From Litoribrevibacter albus (GTDB lineage: Bacteria > Pseudomonadota > Gammaproteobacteria > Pseudomonadales > Litoribrevibacteraceae), in assembly GCF_030159995.1 (NCBI RefSeq), contig NZ_BSNM01000009.1, positions 1-64,000 of the forward strand: a stretch of DNA of 64,000 nt, read 5' to 3'. Positions 37,461 to 46,935 of this stretch are shown in pieces; position 1 is the first letter of the stretch, and every line of letters starts with the position of its first letter. The translations under genes were made by a program, and so were the position numbers. Under the pieces are notes generated by a model. The model was not told the origin of the DNA and searched no databases. It saw nothing but the letters and a program-made list of their open reading frames with translations.

Positions 37461-37505
37461 TTATCAATCGATAAATCAATATAAACTTATCAATCGATAA
37501 ATCAA
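37461..37505. promoter_or_regulatory. direct-repeat TetR operator pair
   Basis: TTATCAATCGATAAATCAA occurs at 37461-37479 and 37487-37505, each with an inner inverted repeat TTATC-n4-GATAA. The repeat lies between the serine hydrolase gene and the divergent TetR gene. Confidence 0.75.
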
Positions 37506-37591
37506 ATAAAATTTGTAAATAGCCCTATATTTACCAGTGCTTTTTAACGACAATAGCGACCTTGGATAAACCAACGGACAGAAATGAGATC

Positions 37592-38167
37592 ATGGGACGC
37601 CCAAGCAAAAGCGAAGAACGACGTGAGCAGATCCTGGATGCTTTTGAACGAATTATTCTGCGTGACGGTTATGCGAAAGCATCACAACGAAAGATTGCAG
37701 AGGAAGCCGATCTGAATCAGCCAATGATTCATCACTACTTCTCCGGGCAAAATGAACTACTGGATGCCTTTTTGGCTCGTATCATCTCGCGATACAGCCA
37801 GGCACTGAATGAATTCGTCCAATCCAATGAAGCGCCGTCCCTTGAGCAAGTGATTTCATTCGTATGCTCAGATGACTTCCACAAAATCAGTCGACAAAAT
37901 GAAGTGTTCTTCTGTTTGATTGGCCAAGGTGGATTTGGTGACGAGATGTTTCAGAAACTTTCTTCTGTTTATCATCGCTTTCTTCAAGAAATCATTTGCC
38001 ACCTTGAACAGGCCAACATTGCCAATGCAGAACACCTTGCCTATATGATCATGTGTTTTGTTATTGGGCACGACTGGGCCAAAAAATTAGGGTTTGGTGA
38101 GCATCGAAATGAAAAAGTGGCACATGATCTCCTTTCTCTTGCCAAACTTTCTTGTACCGAGAGTTAA
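37592..38167 (+). CDS. TetR-family regulator
   Basis: The 191-residue protein has an N-terminal TetR helix-turn-helix (about residues 5-55; REQILDAFERIILRDGYAKAS, then QPMIHHYF) and a variable helical ligand domain. The frame opens upstream at a TTG; the ATG at 37592 (MGRPSKSEERRE) is the likely start. It is divergent from the serine hydrolase and very likely binds the duplicated TTATCAATCGATAA sites between them. The ligand is unknown. Confidence 0.88.
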   Translation: MGRPSKSEERREQILDAFERIILRDGYAKASQRKIAEEADLNQPMIHHYFSGQNELLDAFLARIISRYSQALNEFVQSNEAPSLEQVISFVCSDDFHKISRQNEVFFCLIGQGGFGDEMFQKLSSVYHRFLQEIICHLEQANIANAEHLAYMIMCFVIGHDWAKKLGFGEHRNEKVAHDLLSLAKLSCTES

Positions 38168-38296
38168 ACTACTGAAAATACAGCTCTATAAATCAAGAAC
38201 TTAGAACAACAAATTAAACTAATGTTTCCCCTACGATCTCTGTTCTAGCTGCTACACTTAGCCAAAATGATTAAAAAAATTGGCTAAGTCGTATCT

Positions 38297-40009
38297 ATGC
38301 TCAAACTACTATTCGGCCCCGCTTTGGCGCTGATGAATAACCTAAGCTACCCATCCAAACTGACTCTCATTTCTGCTCTGTTTGCAGTACCGCTATCTCT
38401 GAACCTGTTTGACACCATGAGATATCAACAACAGGAAATGCACGCCATTGAAGAAAAACATCTTGGAATACAGCTGATCAATGAGTTCATGAAAGTCATC
38501 ATCGAACTGGAACAATTGCGCGATATGACGGTACTGTCCAGGTCGGAACAACGAAATAAAGGAATAACTGATTACGCCCAACAAAGAGATAAGACCCTGA
38601 AGCTCCTTACCCATTTCAGCGAACGATCTGAAATTAAGAGTGATCAGCTACTGTCGCTATCGTCCCAAAATCTACGGGACAAACTCCAGAAAACTCGCAT
38701 CAGCACAGGTTCGGAAGGTGACATTGTCAGTAATCTCTACGATAACAGTAATCGTCTTGTAGACAGTGCTTATACCCTACAGTCCATACTGATGAATGAG
38801 TTTGGCCTGTTCTCGGACTCGGACCTGCTGAGTACTCAAGTAGTTGCTTTTTTAAACAAAGAGACACAGCCCATTTTTGATACAGCAGGACGAGCTCGTG
38901 CATTTGGCAGTTATTTTCTGACGCTATCTAACCTCACCTCAATCGGGATCAATCTACTCGAAGACACAATTCAAAAACTGTTTAGCCATCAAGAGCGATT
39001 GCAGCAACGCCTTATTGTTTTGGTGGCCACATATCCGGAACTGAAACAAAACTCCCTGATTCTCTCAGAGAACATCAACAGCCTTGGAAACCTTGCCATG
39101 ATGGTAGAAGACAACGTCATGCTGGACCCGGACTTTCTCACTGAATGGGAAGACTTCTATCAACAAACGTCCACAGAAATTCGACGACTGAATACGTTTC
39201 GATTGAGTTTAGGCGTGTTTCTGGAAGGCCACTATCTTGTCAGGAAAGAACAACTCCAACATCAGAACTTCTCTTATACTGCTGGCATCGGATTTCTTAT
39301 TTTACTGTTTGGATATCTTTTCTTCGCATTTGTTATGGTATTTCGTAGTTCCATTCGCAACCTGTCTATCGCGGCTAAACACGTAGCAGAAGGCCAACTG
39401 GACGAAACCATTCGCATCACATCCAACGATGAAATTGGCCGCTTGGCCATGCTTTTTGATTCAATGCGAAATCAATTGAAAGCACGCGAGCAAGAACTGA
39501 TCGAAATCACCATAACCGACGGTTTAACCAAAATTCGAAACCGGAAATATTTTAACGAAACCCTGACAAAAGCCCTTTCCCTATCGGATAGAACCGATCA
39601 GCCAACCAGTTTGTTACTGATCGACATCGACTTTTTCAAAAAAATTAATGACAACTATGGGCATCAAGCCGGCGATCAATGTTTGATTGAAGTGGCTCAA
39701 ACGTTAAAAAATAGCTTGTCTCGCCCCAATGACGAGGTGGCTCGTTATGGTGGTGAAGAGTTTGCAGTATTGCTTCCCGCCACAGATCTGGACGGCGCAA
39801 AAAGTCTGGCTCAAACCTTATGTACAAATATTCAGAACCTGTCGATCGTCTACGATCAACAAACCATTCCTGTGACCATTAGTATTGGCATAGCAACCTC
39901 CAGTCTGATCTCATCTTGTACTGATGATCTGCTGGTGACCAAAGCCGACAACGCTTTGTATCAAGCCAAAGAAGCAGGTCGGAATCGGTGGATCAGTAGT
40001 CATGATTAG
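38297..40009 (+). CDS. membrane diguanylate cyclase with periplasmic sensor
   Basis: The 570-residue protein has a first helix (about 24-40), a large helical periplasmic region reminiscent of nitrate/nitrite-type sensor modules (about 45-320), a second helix (about 328-350), a HAMP linker (about 352-400) and a GGDEF domain (about 410-567). The active loop reads RYGGEEFAVLLP, a functional GGEEF, and the metal site IDIDFFKKINDNYGHQAGD is intact, so it should make c-di-GMP. It overlaps the DUF1329 gene by 8 bases, which suggests a common job. Confidence 0.9.
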   Translation: MLKLLFGPALALMNNLSYPSKLTLISALFAVPLSLNLFDTMRYQQQEMHAIEEKHLGIQLINEFMKVIIELEQLRDMTVLSRSEQRNKGITDYAQQRDKTLKLLTHFSERSEIKSDQLLSLSSQNLRDKLQKTRISTGSEGDIVSNLYDNSNRLVDSAYTLQSILMNEFGLFSDSDLLSTQVVAFLNKETQPIFDTAGRARAFGSYFLTLSNLTSIGINLLEDTIQKLFSHQERLQQRLIVLVATYPELKQNSLILSENINSLGNLAMMVEDNVMLDPDFLTEWEDFYQQTSTEIRRLNTFRLSLGVFLEGHYLVRKEQLQHQNFSYTAGIGFLILLFGYLFFAFVMVFRSSIRNLSIAAKHVAEGQLDETIRITSNDEIGRLAMLFDSMRNQLKAREQELIEITITDGLTKIRNRKYFNETLTKALSLSDRTDQPTSLLLIDIDFFKKINDNYGHQAGDQCLIEVAQTLKNSLSRPNDEVARYGGEEFAVLLPATDLDGAKSLAQTLCTNIQNLSIVYDQQTIPVTISIGIATSSLISSCTDDLLVTKADNALYQAKEAGRNRWISSHD

Positions 40010-41351
40010 GATATCCCCGGTATTACGCAGACGACGGAAACAAGCGTTCATCAGTCTGATGATGCTTATGCTCTGCACAACATCTTATGCCGGACAAACG
40101 ATGGATGATTCACTGACTCCCACAGGGGCAATCTTACAAGGGTCTGACGACGGTCAAATACCGGATTGGGTATCAGACAAAACCGTCGCAGATGAGCTTC
40201 ATCAACAACTCGACAAAGACACCCCGCTCTTTGTCATCAACGGTTCTAACTATCAGAAATATCAGGCACACCTAACCGCTGGACAGGTTGCGTTGTTTGA
40301 GCTGTATCCAGAAACCTTTGAAATGCCGATATACCAAAGCAAGCGCCTGCATCACATTCCGCAGTGGCTTGAAGAAGCAACACGAAAAAACCAAAAGGAC
40401 GCAGAACTGATAGATGATGGCAACGGCATTACCAATGTCTGGCCAGGAGTTCCGTTTCCAACCCCCGAAAATGCACTGGAAATTCTATGGAATCACTTAA
40501 TTGCATGGCGGAGTATATCGGCCAAAGGGACCTTCGTTGAGGCTACTATTCATCCTGAACAACGCCATTATCTGATTAAAACAGAAGTGGAAATTGCCAT
40601 GCCCTACTACCAACCAGATAGGGTGCCGGTCACCGACAATATTATTCTGACCTACTACTTAACCCGCATTACCTCCCCTGCTCGTATCGCAGGAGGCGCC
40701 ACACTGGTTCATGATTCGATGAACCCCAAAATGGGCCAAAGGCAATCTTGGATTTACAACGTATCCCAGCGCAGAGTTCGTCGCCTACCCTTTTTAGGGT
40801 ATGACACACCCAACATGAATTCGGATGATATTCGGGTGGTGGATGAAGTGAACTTGTTTAATGGTTCGCCAGACCGTTATAACTGGAAATCAAACGGGAG
40901 AAAGACCCTCTATATTCCCTACAATTCAAAGGTGCTAGCTCAGTCAACTTCAGATATTGAATCGTTATTAACGCCCTATCATCTCAATACAGCACCTACC
41001 CGTTATGAATTACATAGAGTCTGGGAACTTGAAGCCACACTCAAAGAAAAACAACATCATATTTATGCCCGAAGAAAGCTTTATCTCGATGAAGACAGTT
41101 GGATGGCTCTGATCGCTGAACAATACGACCAATCCGATGCGCTCTGGCGAGTGAGTCTATCCCACACTCAGTACATGCCTGATATGCCGGGCGTGATGAA
41201 GGTTGCGGATGTATTTCATGACCTGAACAGCAAGAGTTACTATGTTCAATCACTCATTGAAGATAATGGCCGCTGGATTGAATTTTCAAATAAGCTCCCC
41301 GAGAAGTCTCACTTTAATCCTGTCAGTCTGAAGCGACGCAGCACCCGCTAA
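40002..41351 (+). CDS. DUF1329-family exported protein
   Basis: The 449-residue protein has a basic start and signal peptide (to about residue 30, TTSYAG) and the DUF1329 pattern (SLTPTGA, GNGITNVWPGVPFPTPENALEILWNH, RRVRRLPFLGYDTPN). The family resembles LolA/LolB-like lipid-binding folds and usually travels with DUF1302 and RND-type genes; none of these is next to it here. Instead the start lies inside the end of a diguanylate cyclase gene (ATGATTAG). Function unknown. Confidence 0.88.
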   Translation: MIRISPVLRRRRKQAFISLMMLMLCTTSYAGQTMDDSLTPTGAILQGSDDGQIPDWVSDKTVADELHQQLDKDTPLFVINGSNYQKYQAHLTAGQVALFELYPETFEMPIYQSKRLHHIPQWLEEATRKNQKDAELIDDGNGITNVWPGVPFPTPENALEILWNHLIAWRSISAKGTFVEATIHPEQRHYLIKTEVEIAMPYYQPDRVPVTDNIILTYYLTRITSPARIAGGATLVHDSMNPKMGQRQSWIYNVSQRRVRRLPFLGYDTPNMNSDDIRVVDEVNLFNGSPDRYNWKSNGRKTLYIPYNSKVLAQSTSDIESLLTPYHLNTAPTRYELHRVWELEATLKEKQHHIYARRKLYLDEDSWMALIAEQYDQSDALWRVSLSHTQYMPDMPGVMKVADVFHDLNSKSYYVQSLIEDNGRWIEFSNKLPEKSHFNPVSLKRRSTR

Positions 41352-41388
41352 TAACTCCAGCGTATCGGTGATTACAAATGGCCTACTT

Positions 41389-42579
41389 TTAGCGTTTCTC
41401 ATTACCGTCTTGAATTTCAATAGCACCGTCCAATTCATCTATTCCATGCTTAAACGGTAAGGCATTGGTTGTTTCATTAAAGTAAGCGTCTATATACGCC
41501 CCTTCTTCTTCCACTGCTCGAAGTATAGCTAATCGGAAAGCCTCATCCCGAATCCAATGGCCTGAGAAGGTATAAACCGGCTCGAACCCTCGTTGAATCT
41601 TATGTTCTCCCTGAACCCCGGGATCGAATCCTATCAGCTGATTCTGAATACAATATTCAATGCCTTGGTAGTAACAGGTTTCAAAATGAAGAAACTCATG
41701 GTGTTCAATAGCGCCCCAGTAACGACCATATAACTTATCTTTGTCCTTAAAATTCAATGCACCGGCAATGTACTTACCATCGCGTTTCGCCATTACCAAC
41801 ACTAATTGATCCGACATAGTTTCGGACAACGCCGCAAAAAAGGACTTATTTAAATAACCACCATGACCGCTTCGCTTTGCATAGGTAATCACATAAAACT
41901 TGTAGAAGGCATCCCAATGCTGAGGTTGGATATCATCTCCGGAAAGCACTTCAAAGCTGATGAGTTTATCCTGCAATGCTTTGCGCTCTTTCTTAACATT
42001 CTTACGTTTACGAGAACTGAAACGCGACAGAAAATCATCAAAGCTTTGGTAATTACGATTACACCATTGGAAATGCACGGCACGTCGTGAAAAATCCAGG
42101 TCTGGTTGAGCCACCGAAAGTTCTTGTTCTGTTGGAAACAGCAGATGAAACGAAGACACCTCCTGTTCTCTGGCAGACGCTTTAATGGTTTGAATCACCT
42201 GCGTGTAAAGCGTCATCCGTTGCTGATCGCCCAGCTTGCAACAGAACCTTGGGCCAGTAATAGGTGTGAACGGTACACAAGACACCAGCTTAGGATAATA
42301 ATCAAAGCCGTACCGATAATAGGCATCAGCCCAGGTATGATCGAACACATATTCGCCGTAGCTGTGGTACTTCAAAAATAACGGAAGGAAAGCAATTAGA
42401 CGGCCATCCTGATAACACACACAATGGTTCACATGCCAGCCAGTGCCCTCACCGACCACCTTTGAGTCTTCTAATAACCGCAAGAAGGAATAAGACAAGA
42501 AAGGATAATCCCCGACCAAGGGAGCAAATTCCTGCTCTAGAACAGCAGTAATTGAAGGAATGAATTTGACTTGCAGCAT
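41389..42579 (-). CDS. GNAT/FemAB-like acyltransferase (DUF482 family)
   Basis: The 396-residue protein matches the peptidogalycan-biosynthesis-protein type of GNAT enzymes (PF04339). Visible features are the start SFLRLLEDSKVVGEGTGW, HLLFPTEQE, FLSRFSSRKRKNVKKERKAL and the closing GFDPGVQGEHKIQRGFEP. The exact reaction is unknown. It is cytoplasmic and monocistronic, convergent with the DUF1329 gene. Confidence 0.88.
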   Translation of the reverse strand: MLQVKFIPSITAVLEQEFAPLVGDYPFLSYSFLRLLEDSKVVGEGTGWHVNHCVCYQDGRLIAFLPLFLKYHSYGEYVFDHTWADAYYRYGFDYYPKLVSCVPFTPITGPRFCCKLGDQQRMTLYTQVIQTIKASAREQEVSSFHLLFPTEQELSVAQPDLDFSRRAVHFQWCNRNYQSFDDFLSRFSSRKRKNVKKERKALQDKLISFEVLSGDDIQPQHWDAFYKFYVITYAKRSGHGGYLNKSFFAALSETMSDQLVLVMAKRDGKYIAGALNFKDKDKLYGRYWGAIEHHEFLHFETCYYQGIEYCIQNQLIGFDPGVQGEHKIQRGFEPVYTFSGHWIRDEAFRLAILRAVEEEGAYIDAYFNETTNALPFKHGIDELDGAIEIQDGNEKR

Positions 42580-42775
42580 TGAGAGTCACTTTAGTATGAA
42601 GCAGGTAGAAATCTGGTAACGCAACAGAACCCAGGCTCAGATGCTACCATTTTTCAGAGTATTTTAACGACTGACTTTTTATGACTGCTTGTATGACGGA
42701 TTTTATGACTATATCTGAACACCCCTTACTTTCCTGCTATCCAAAGAAACCAGAAAAGCTAAATACGTCATTGAC

Positions 42776-42791
42776 TATAACACCCGTTATA
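42776..42791. promoter_or_regulatory. TetR operator 1 before the molybdopterin oxidoreductase
   Basis: TATAACACCCGTTATA: ATAAC-n4-GTTAT inverted repeat. The same pattern is at 42803 and 45852. Confidence 0.75.
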
Positions 42792-42802
42792 AATACATTA
42801 CT

Positions 42803-42816
42803 ATAACGACTGTTAT
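42803..42816. promoter_or_regulatory. TetR operator 2 before the molybdopterin oxidoreductase
   Basis: ATAAC-GACT-GTTAT, centre 26 bases from operator 1, and about 42 bases before the start codon. Confidence 0.75.
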
Positions 42817-42857
42817 GATTAGTCTTATAAATTAGTTTTTGGGATAGGAGGGTCAGT

Positions 42858-45128
42858 ATGAGAACAGAAAAGACAGCCTGTATTCTTTGCTCGCGAAATT
42901 GCGGTTTAGAAGTGGAAATCGAAGATCGCAAGTTTACTAAAATTCGCGGGGATCAGGACCACCCTATGACGCATGGCTATATTTGCCAAAAAGCGGCCCG
43001 CCTCGATTACTACCAAAACAACCAGGATCGGTTAACCCATCCTTTAAAGAAACAAGCTGACGGCAGTTTCGCCAAGGTCTCCTGGGACGACGCGCTGAAA
43101 GACATTGCTCAACGCCTTATTGCTATTCGAGAGCAACATGGCGGCGATGCCTTTGCCACGGCCGGAGGCGGTGGACAAGGCAACCACCTGACGGGCGCGT
43201 ATCTGTCTCAGATTCGAAAAGCGATGAAAAGTCATAACCAGTACAACTCTCTGGCACAGGAAAAAACTGGCGATTTCTGGGTAAACGGTCGTCTCTTTGG
43301 AAGCCAGACCTGCCACACCACAGAAGATGTGGAGCTCTCTGACTTTGTTATTTTCTTAGGCTGCAACCCGTTTCAGTCCCACGGTATTCCCAATGCTCGC
43401 GATACCTTAAAAGAAATCAGGAAAGACCCTAACCGTACGATGGTGGTGATTGACCCAAGACGCACCGAAACGGCTAAACAGGCCGATGTTCACTTGCAAC
43501 TCAAACCGGGAACAGATGCGTATTTACTGAGTGCAATACTTGCCATCATTGTTCAGGAAGAGCTCCACGATCAGTCGTTTCTGGAAGCTCACTGTACCGG
43601 CTTTGATCAAGTGAAAGAGATGCTACTCTCGGTTCCTGTCGAAGAGTATGTGAAGATTGCCGATGTACCACTTGATGATGTTGAAGCGGTGGCCCGAGGC
43701 TATGCAAAGGCCGACGCTGGCTGCCTGCGTGTCGACCTCGGTATTCAGCACACTTTTAACTCCACACTCAATAGCTACTTTGAAAAGTTGCTTTTCCTGA
43801 TTACCGGAAACTTTGCCAAAAAAGGCGCAAACAACCTTCACAGCTATCTGATTCCTATCCTGAATCATACGGATGAGCGCAATCCGAAATATAAGCGCTC
43901 CGCTTACCATAAGATGTTTCCTGTCTCAGGAATCTTTCCGCCTAATATTCTGCCGGATGAAATTTTACTGGCCGGCGACAAACGCATTCGCTCGATGTTC
44001 GTCGATAGCTGCAACCCGCTTTTAACCTGGCCGGATACGCCCGCCTTATCGAAAGCCTTTGAATCACTCGAACTGCTTGTGGTTATCGATGTTACGATGA
44101 CAGAGACCGCAAGAATGGCCGATTATGTGCTACCGGCCGCCTCTCAATTCGAGAAATGGGAATTTACCGGTTTTAACCTGGAATTTCCTCGTAACGCCTT
44201 CCACCTAAGACACCCATTGCTTGAGCCATTAGGCGAAACCTTGCCAGAAGCGGAAATTTATACTCGTCTGCTTGAGGAGATGGGCGAACTTCCAAAAGAC
44301 TTCCCTATTCTCTCTAAAGTGGCGAAACACGAGCCCGAGTTCTCTAGTCATATAGGTTATATGGCGGGTCTTGCGGCACTGCTGACTCGCAATAAGAAAC
44401 TCGCCCACTATGCGGTATCCATACTGTACAGGACACTCGGACCAACACTGAAAGACGATGCAGCCGCAGCGAGTCTTCTTCTGCCATTGGCCATCACATT
44501 TGCCCAGAAGTACCCTGACGCAGTTCGCCGTGCCGGTCATCAAGGTAATAAGCTAACTTTGGGGGTTAACCTCTTTAAAGAAATTCTTAATGGCCGTTCT
44601 GGCGTGATCTTCTCAGAGCATAAATTTGAAGAAATTTGGTCGATGATCCGACACCAAGATAAGCGGATTCATCTGGAGATCCCTGAAATGCTCGACGCTT
44701 GGAAAGCATTAGAGTCGACAACGCCAACAAACGAGCACTTCCCATTTATACTGGCCGCCGGAGAGCGCCGAAGCTACAACGCAAACCAAATCTATCGAGA
44801 TCCGGCGTGGCGTAAAGTAGATCGAGATGGCGCGATGCGAATGCACCCCGACGATGCTGTTGCACTGAATTTAGAGAAAGGAGACACCGCTCTTTGTGCC
44901 AGTGAACATGGTGAACTTCAAGTGGTGATAGATATTGATGACAGTGTTCGTCGAGGCGTCGTGACCATGCCGCATGGCTATGGCAGCCGTTACGACGAAA
45001 GCGCCCCTAACGGGCCGGCGTTGAACCAATTGACCCACAGCACTCACTGCGACCCATTGATTAAAACACCGTTTCACAAATGTGTTCCGGTAAACATCCA
45101 AAAGCTAAATACAGAAATACGCACCTAA
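42858..45128 (+). CDS. molybdopterin-dependent oxidoreductase
   Basis: The 756-residue cytoplasmic enzyme of the DMSO-reductase superfamily has an N-terminal 4Fe-4S site (Cys8, Cys11, Cys15 and Cys43), the bis-MGD binding core (FLGCNPFQSHGIPNARD, VVIDPRRTETAKQADVHLQLKPGTDAYLLSAI) and a C-terminal molydopterin dinucleotide domain (about 620-745; ERRSYNANQIYRDPAWR, VTMPHGYGSRYDE). No signal peptide, so it stays in the cytoplasm. No electron-transfer partner is encoded beside it, so the substrate and acceptor are unknown. Two ATAAC-n4-GTTAT operators in its promoter match the one before the TetR gene downstream. GGAGGG precedes the ATG. Confidence 0.92.
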   Translation: MRTEKTACILCSRNCGLEVEIEDRKFTKIRGDQDHPMTHGYICQKAARLDYYQNNQDRLTHPLKKQADGSFAKVSWDDALKDIAQRLIAIREQHGGDAFATAGGGGQGNHLTGAYLSQIRKAMKSHNQYNSLAQEKTGDFWVNGRLFGSQTCHTTEDVELSDFVIFLGCNPFQSHGIPNARDTLKEIRKDPNRTMVVIDPRRTETAKQADVHLQLKPGTDAYLLSAILAIIVQEELHDQSFLEAHCTGFDQVKEMLLSVPVEEYVKIADVPLDDVEAVARGYAKADAGCLRVDLGIQHTFNSTLNSYFEKLLFLITGNFAKKGANNLHSYLIPILNHTDERNPKYKRSAYHKMFPVSGIFPPNILPDEILLAGDKRIRSMFVDSCNPLLTWPDTPALSKAFESLELLVVIDVTMTETARMADYVLPAASQFEKWEFTGFNLEFPRNAFHLRHPLLEPLGETLPEAEIYTRLLEEMGELPKDFPILSKVAKHEPEFSSHIGYMAGLAALLTRNKKLAHYAVSILYRTLGPTLKDDAAAASLLLPLAITFAQKYPDAVRRAGHQGNKLTLGVNLFKEILNGRSGVIFSEHKFEEIWSMIRHQDKRIHLEIPEMLDAWKALESTTPTNEHFPFILAAGERRSYNANQIYRDPAWRKVDRDGAMRMHPDDAVALNLEKGDTALCASEHGELQVVIDIDDSVRRGVVTMPHGYGSRYDESAPNGPALNQLTHSTHCDPLIKTPFHKCVPVNIQKLNTEIRT

Positions 45129-45149
45129 AAACAAAGCAGTTAAAGAAAA

Positions 45150-45169
45150 GGCACCTGAAACAAGGTGCC
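45150..45169 (-). terminator. terminator between convergent genes
   Basis: GGCACCT-n6-AGGTGCC. On the minus strand it lies after the TetR gene and is followed by TTTTCTTTAAC. Confidence 0.75.
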
Positions 45170-45217
45170 TAAACCAAGTGCCTTAAGGGGGCTTTATCTG
45201 TAGTAGTTCAGACTTTA

Positions 45218-45802
45218 TCAACCGGGTATTGCTGACTCTAAAATTTTCTTCAACTGGGCAGTCACCTGATCAAAGGGCTCGATACGTTTTTGAGCCCGAC
45301 ACATTGCTATTGCGCCCTCGGCAGAAGCAATGAATAAAGTCGCAAGCTGATCCGCCTCAGATTTTTCTACACCGTGCTCGGATAAAGACTCAGCTAGCAG
45401 CGATTGCCAGGAATCAAAGACCTTCGAAGCTAACAAGTGCGCCGCCTCAATCTCTTCGTTTATCGCCTCTTCCATCGCCACAGCCAACACAGGGCAACCG
45501 GCGTTGAATTCACTTTGCTCAATAATCTTTCGCCACATCGCCAGGAAAGCATCTAATCCGGCAATAGGCCCATGCTTAAAGGCTTGAATTATCAACTCGG
45601 TGACTCTATTTCCGGCAAACTCTACAGCCTCTAAAACAACCTGTTTTTTACCTTCTGGAAAATAATGATAGGTAGAGCCTAATGGGGCTTTTGCTGCCTT
45701 TGCCAGCTCACGAATACTGGTGGCATTCATGCCTCTACGACGCAGCATATCCGCCGCTGTTGCTACCAATCTTTGTCTTGCTTCCGGGTTGGTTCTTGCC
45801 AT
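45218..45802 (-). CDS. TetR-family regulator of the molybdopterin oxidoreductase
   Basis: The 194-residue protein has a TetR DNA-binding domain (residues about 8-52; RQRLVATAADMLRRRGMNATSIRELAKAA and GSTYHYFP) and a C-terminal domain of the LmrA/YxaF type (GCPVLAVAMEEA). It is convergent with the oxidoreductase gene. An operator in its own promoter is identical in pattern to the two before that gene, so it likely represses both. Confidence 0.9.
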   Translation of the reverse strand: MARTNPEARQRLVATAADMLRRRGMNATSIRELAKAAKAPLGSTYHYFPEGKKQVVLEAVEFAGNRVTELIIQAFKHGPIAGLDAFLAMWRKIIEQSEFNAGCPVLAVAMEEAINEEIEAAHLLASKVFDSWQSLLAESLSEHGVEKSEADQLATLFIASAEGAIAMCRAQKRIEPFDQVTAQLKKILESAIPG

Positions 45803-45851
45803 TCCTTCCTACTCGTTACTACGCTTAACACCATCACTATAATCCATAATT

Positions 45852-45865
45852 ATAACGAATGTTAT
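45852..45865. promoter_or_regulatory. TetR autoregulatory operator
   Basis: ATAAC-GAAT-GTTAT, about 50 bases before the TetR start and in the region shared with the divergent ion channel gene. Confidence 0.75.
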
Positions 45866-46027
45866 ACATAAAGTACGCCCTATTTTCAGCCCGTCAATTT
45901 CTGCTTTGAGATTCATTTGGCACGGGTAAATATGACGTAAAACATTAACTAATTTTCATAGTCTCGTTATGACACCTTCTTTATAATCCCACACTTAATT
46001 ATGAGATATCAGGAGCGAACAATATCT

Positions 46028-46828
46028 ATGGAAACGGCCAGTCTACAACAGTCGTTCATGAAGTTGAGAAGTAATAAAGCCTTTGAGTTCTTTGTTATTG
46101 GCGTCATTGTCTTCTCTGCCATTGTGGTGGGCATTAAAACCTATGAGTTGCCCAGCAGTTTCCTCACCGTCGTGGGTTGGTTGGATAACTTAATTACCGC
46201 CATTTTCCTTGTTGAAATCTTGATTCGTTTTGCTGGTGAAGAACGTAAGCGTGACTTCTTCAAACAGGGCTGGAACATCTTTGACAGCATCATTGTCATT
46301 GCCAGCTTAGTACCCGTTGAAGAAAGTGATATGGCCTTTATCGGCCGACTACTTCGAATTTTCCGGGTATTGCGGATGGTCTCGATCATTCCTGAATTAA
46401 GACTGCTACTGAACTCATTACTCAAGGCATTGCCACAACTGGGTTATGTGATGCTTTTGATGTTCATTATCTTCTATATCTACGCAGCCATTGGCGCCAC
46501 CTTATTCGCTCATATCAACGAGGAGCTTTGGGGAGACATTTCTATCGCATTGTTGACGCTGTTCCGCGTAATGACCTTTGAAGACTGGACGGATGTGATG
46601 TACGAAACCATGACGGTTTATCGACTCAGTTGGATTTACTATCTCACCTTTATTTTCTTAACGGCCTTTGCCTTTTTGAACATGGTGATCGGAATCGTGG
46701 TCAGCGTAATTGAAAAAGAGAACGCCGCACAAGAGCACGAACAAGGTGAACCAAGTCGTTCTGATCTGGGAAGAGATATCGCTGAATTAAAACAGATGGT
46801 GCAAGAGCTTAAAGACATGAAGTCATAG
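46028..46828 (+). CDS. one-domain voltage-gated-type cation channel with Ca-like filter
   Basis: The 266-residue protein (start at 46028, with AGGAG upstream; an ATG at 46001 is the alternative) has six membrane helices. S4 holds four arginines spaced by three (about Arg107, 110, 113 and 116: GRLLRIFRVLRMV). The pore loop carries TFEDWTD (about 183-189), where NavAb has TLESWSM and engineered CavAb has TLDDWSD. The Glu is kept while Asp occupies both calcium-favouring positions. A C-terminal coiled coil (about 240-265) probably holds the tetramer. Selectivity is inferred. It ends in a strong terminator. Confidence 0.9.
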   Translation: METASLQQSFMKLRSNKAFEFFVIGVIVFSAIVVGIKTYELPSSFLTVVGWLDNLITAIFLVEILIRFAGEERKRDFFKQGWNIFDSIIVIASLVPVEESDMAFIGRLLRIFRVLRMVSIIPELRLLLNSLLKALPQLGYVMLLMFIIFYIYAAIGATLFAHINEELWGDISIALLTLFRVMTFEDWTDVMYETMTVYRLSWIYYLTFIFLTAFAFLNMVIGIVVSVIEKENAAQEHEQGEPSRSDLGRDIAELKQMVQELKDMKS

Positions 46829-46842
46829 ACGCTTCTAACAAG

Positions 46843-46874
46843 AAAAAGGCCCTGGAGAATCTCAGGGCCTTTTT
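46843..46874 (+). terminator. bidirectional terminator
   Basis: AAAAAGGCCCTG-n8-CAGGGCCTTTTT, between the channel gene and the convergent histidine kinase gene. Confidence 0.93.
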
Positions 46875-46935
46875 ACATCATAAATGTTGTATCAGAACAT
46901 TGGATTATGAAACGCTTAAAAATCAATCACAGTCA

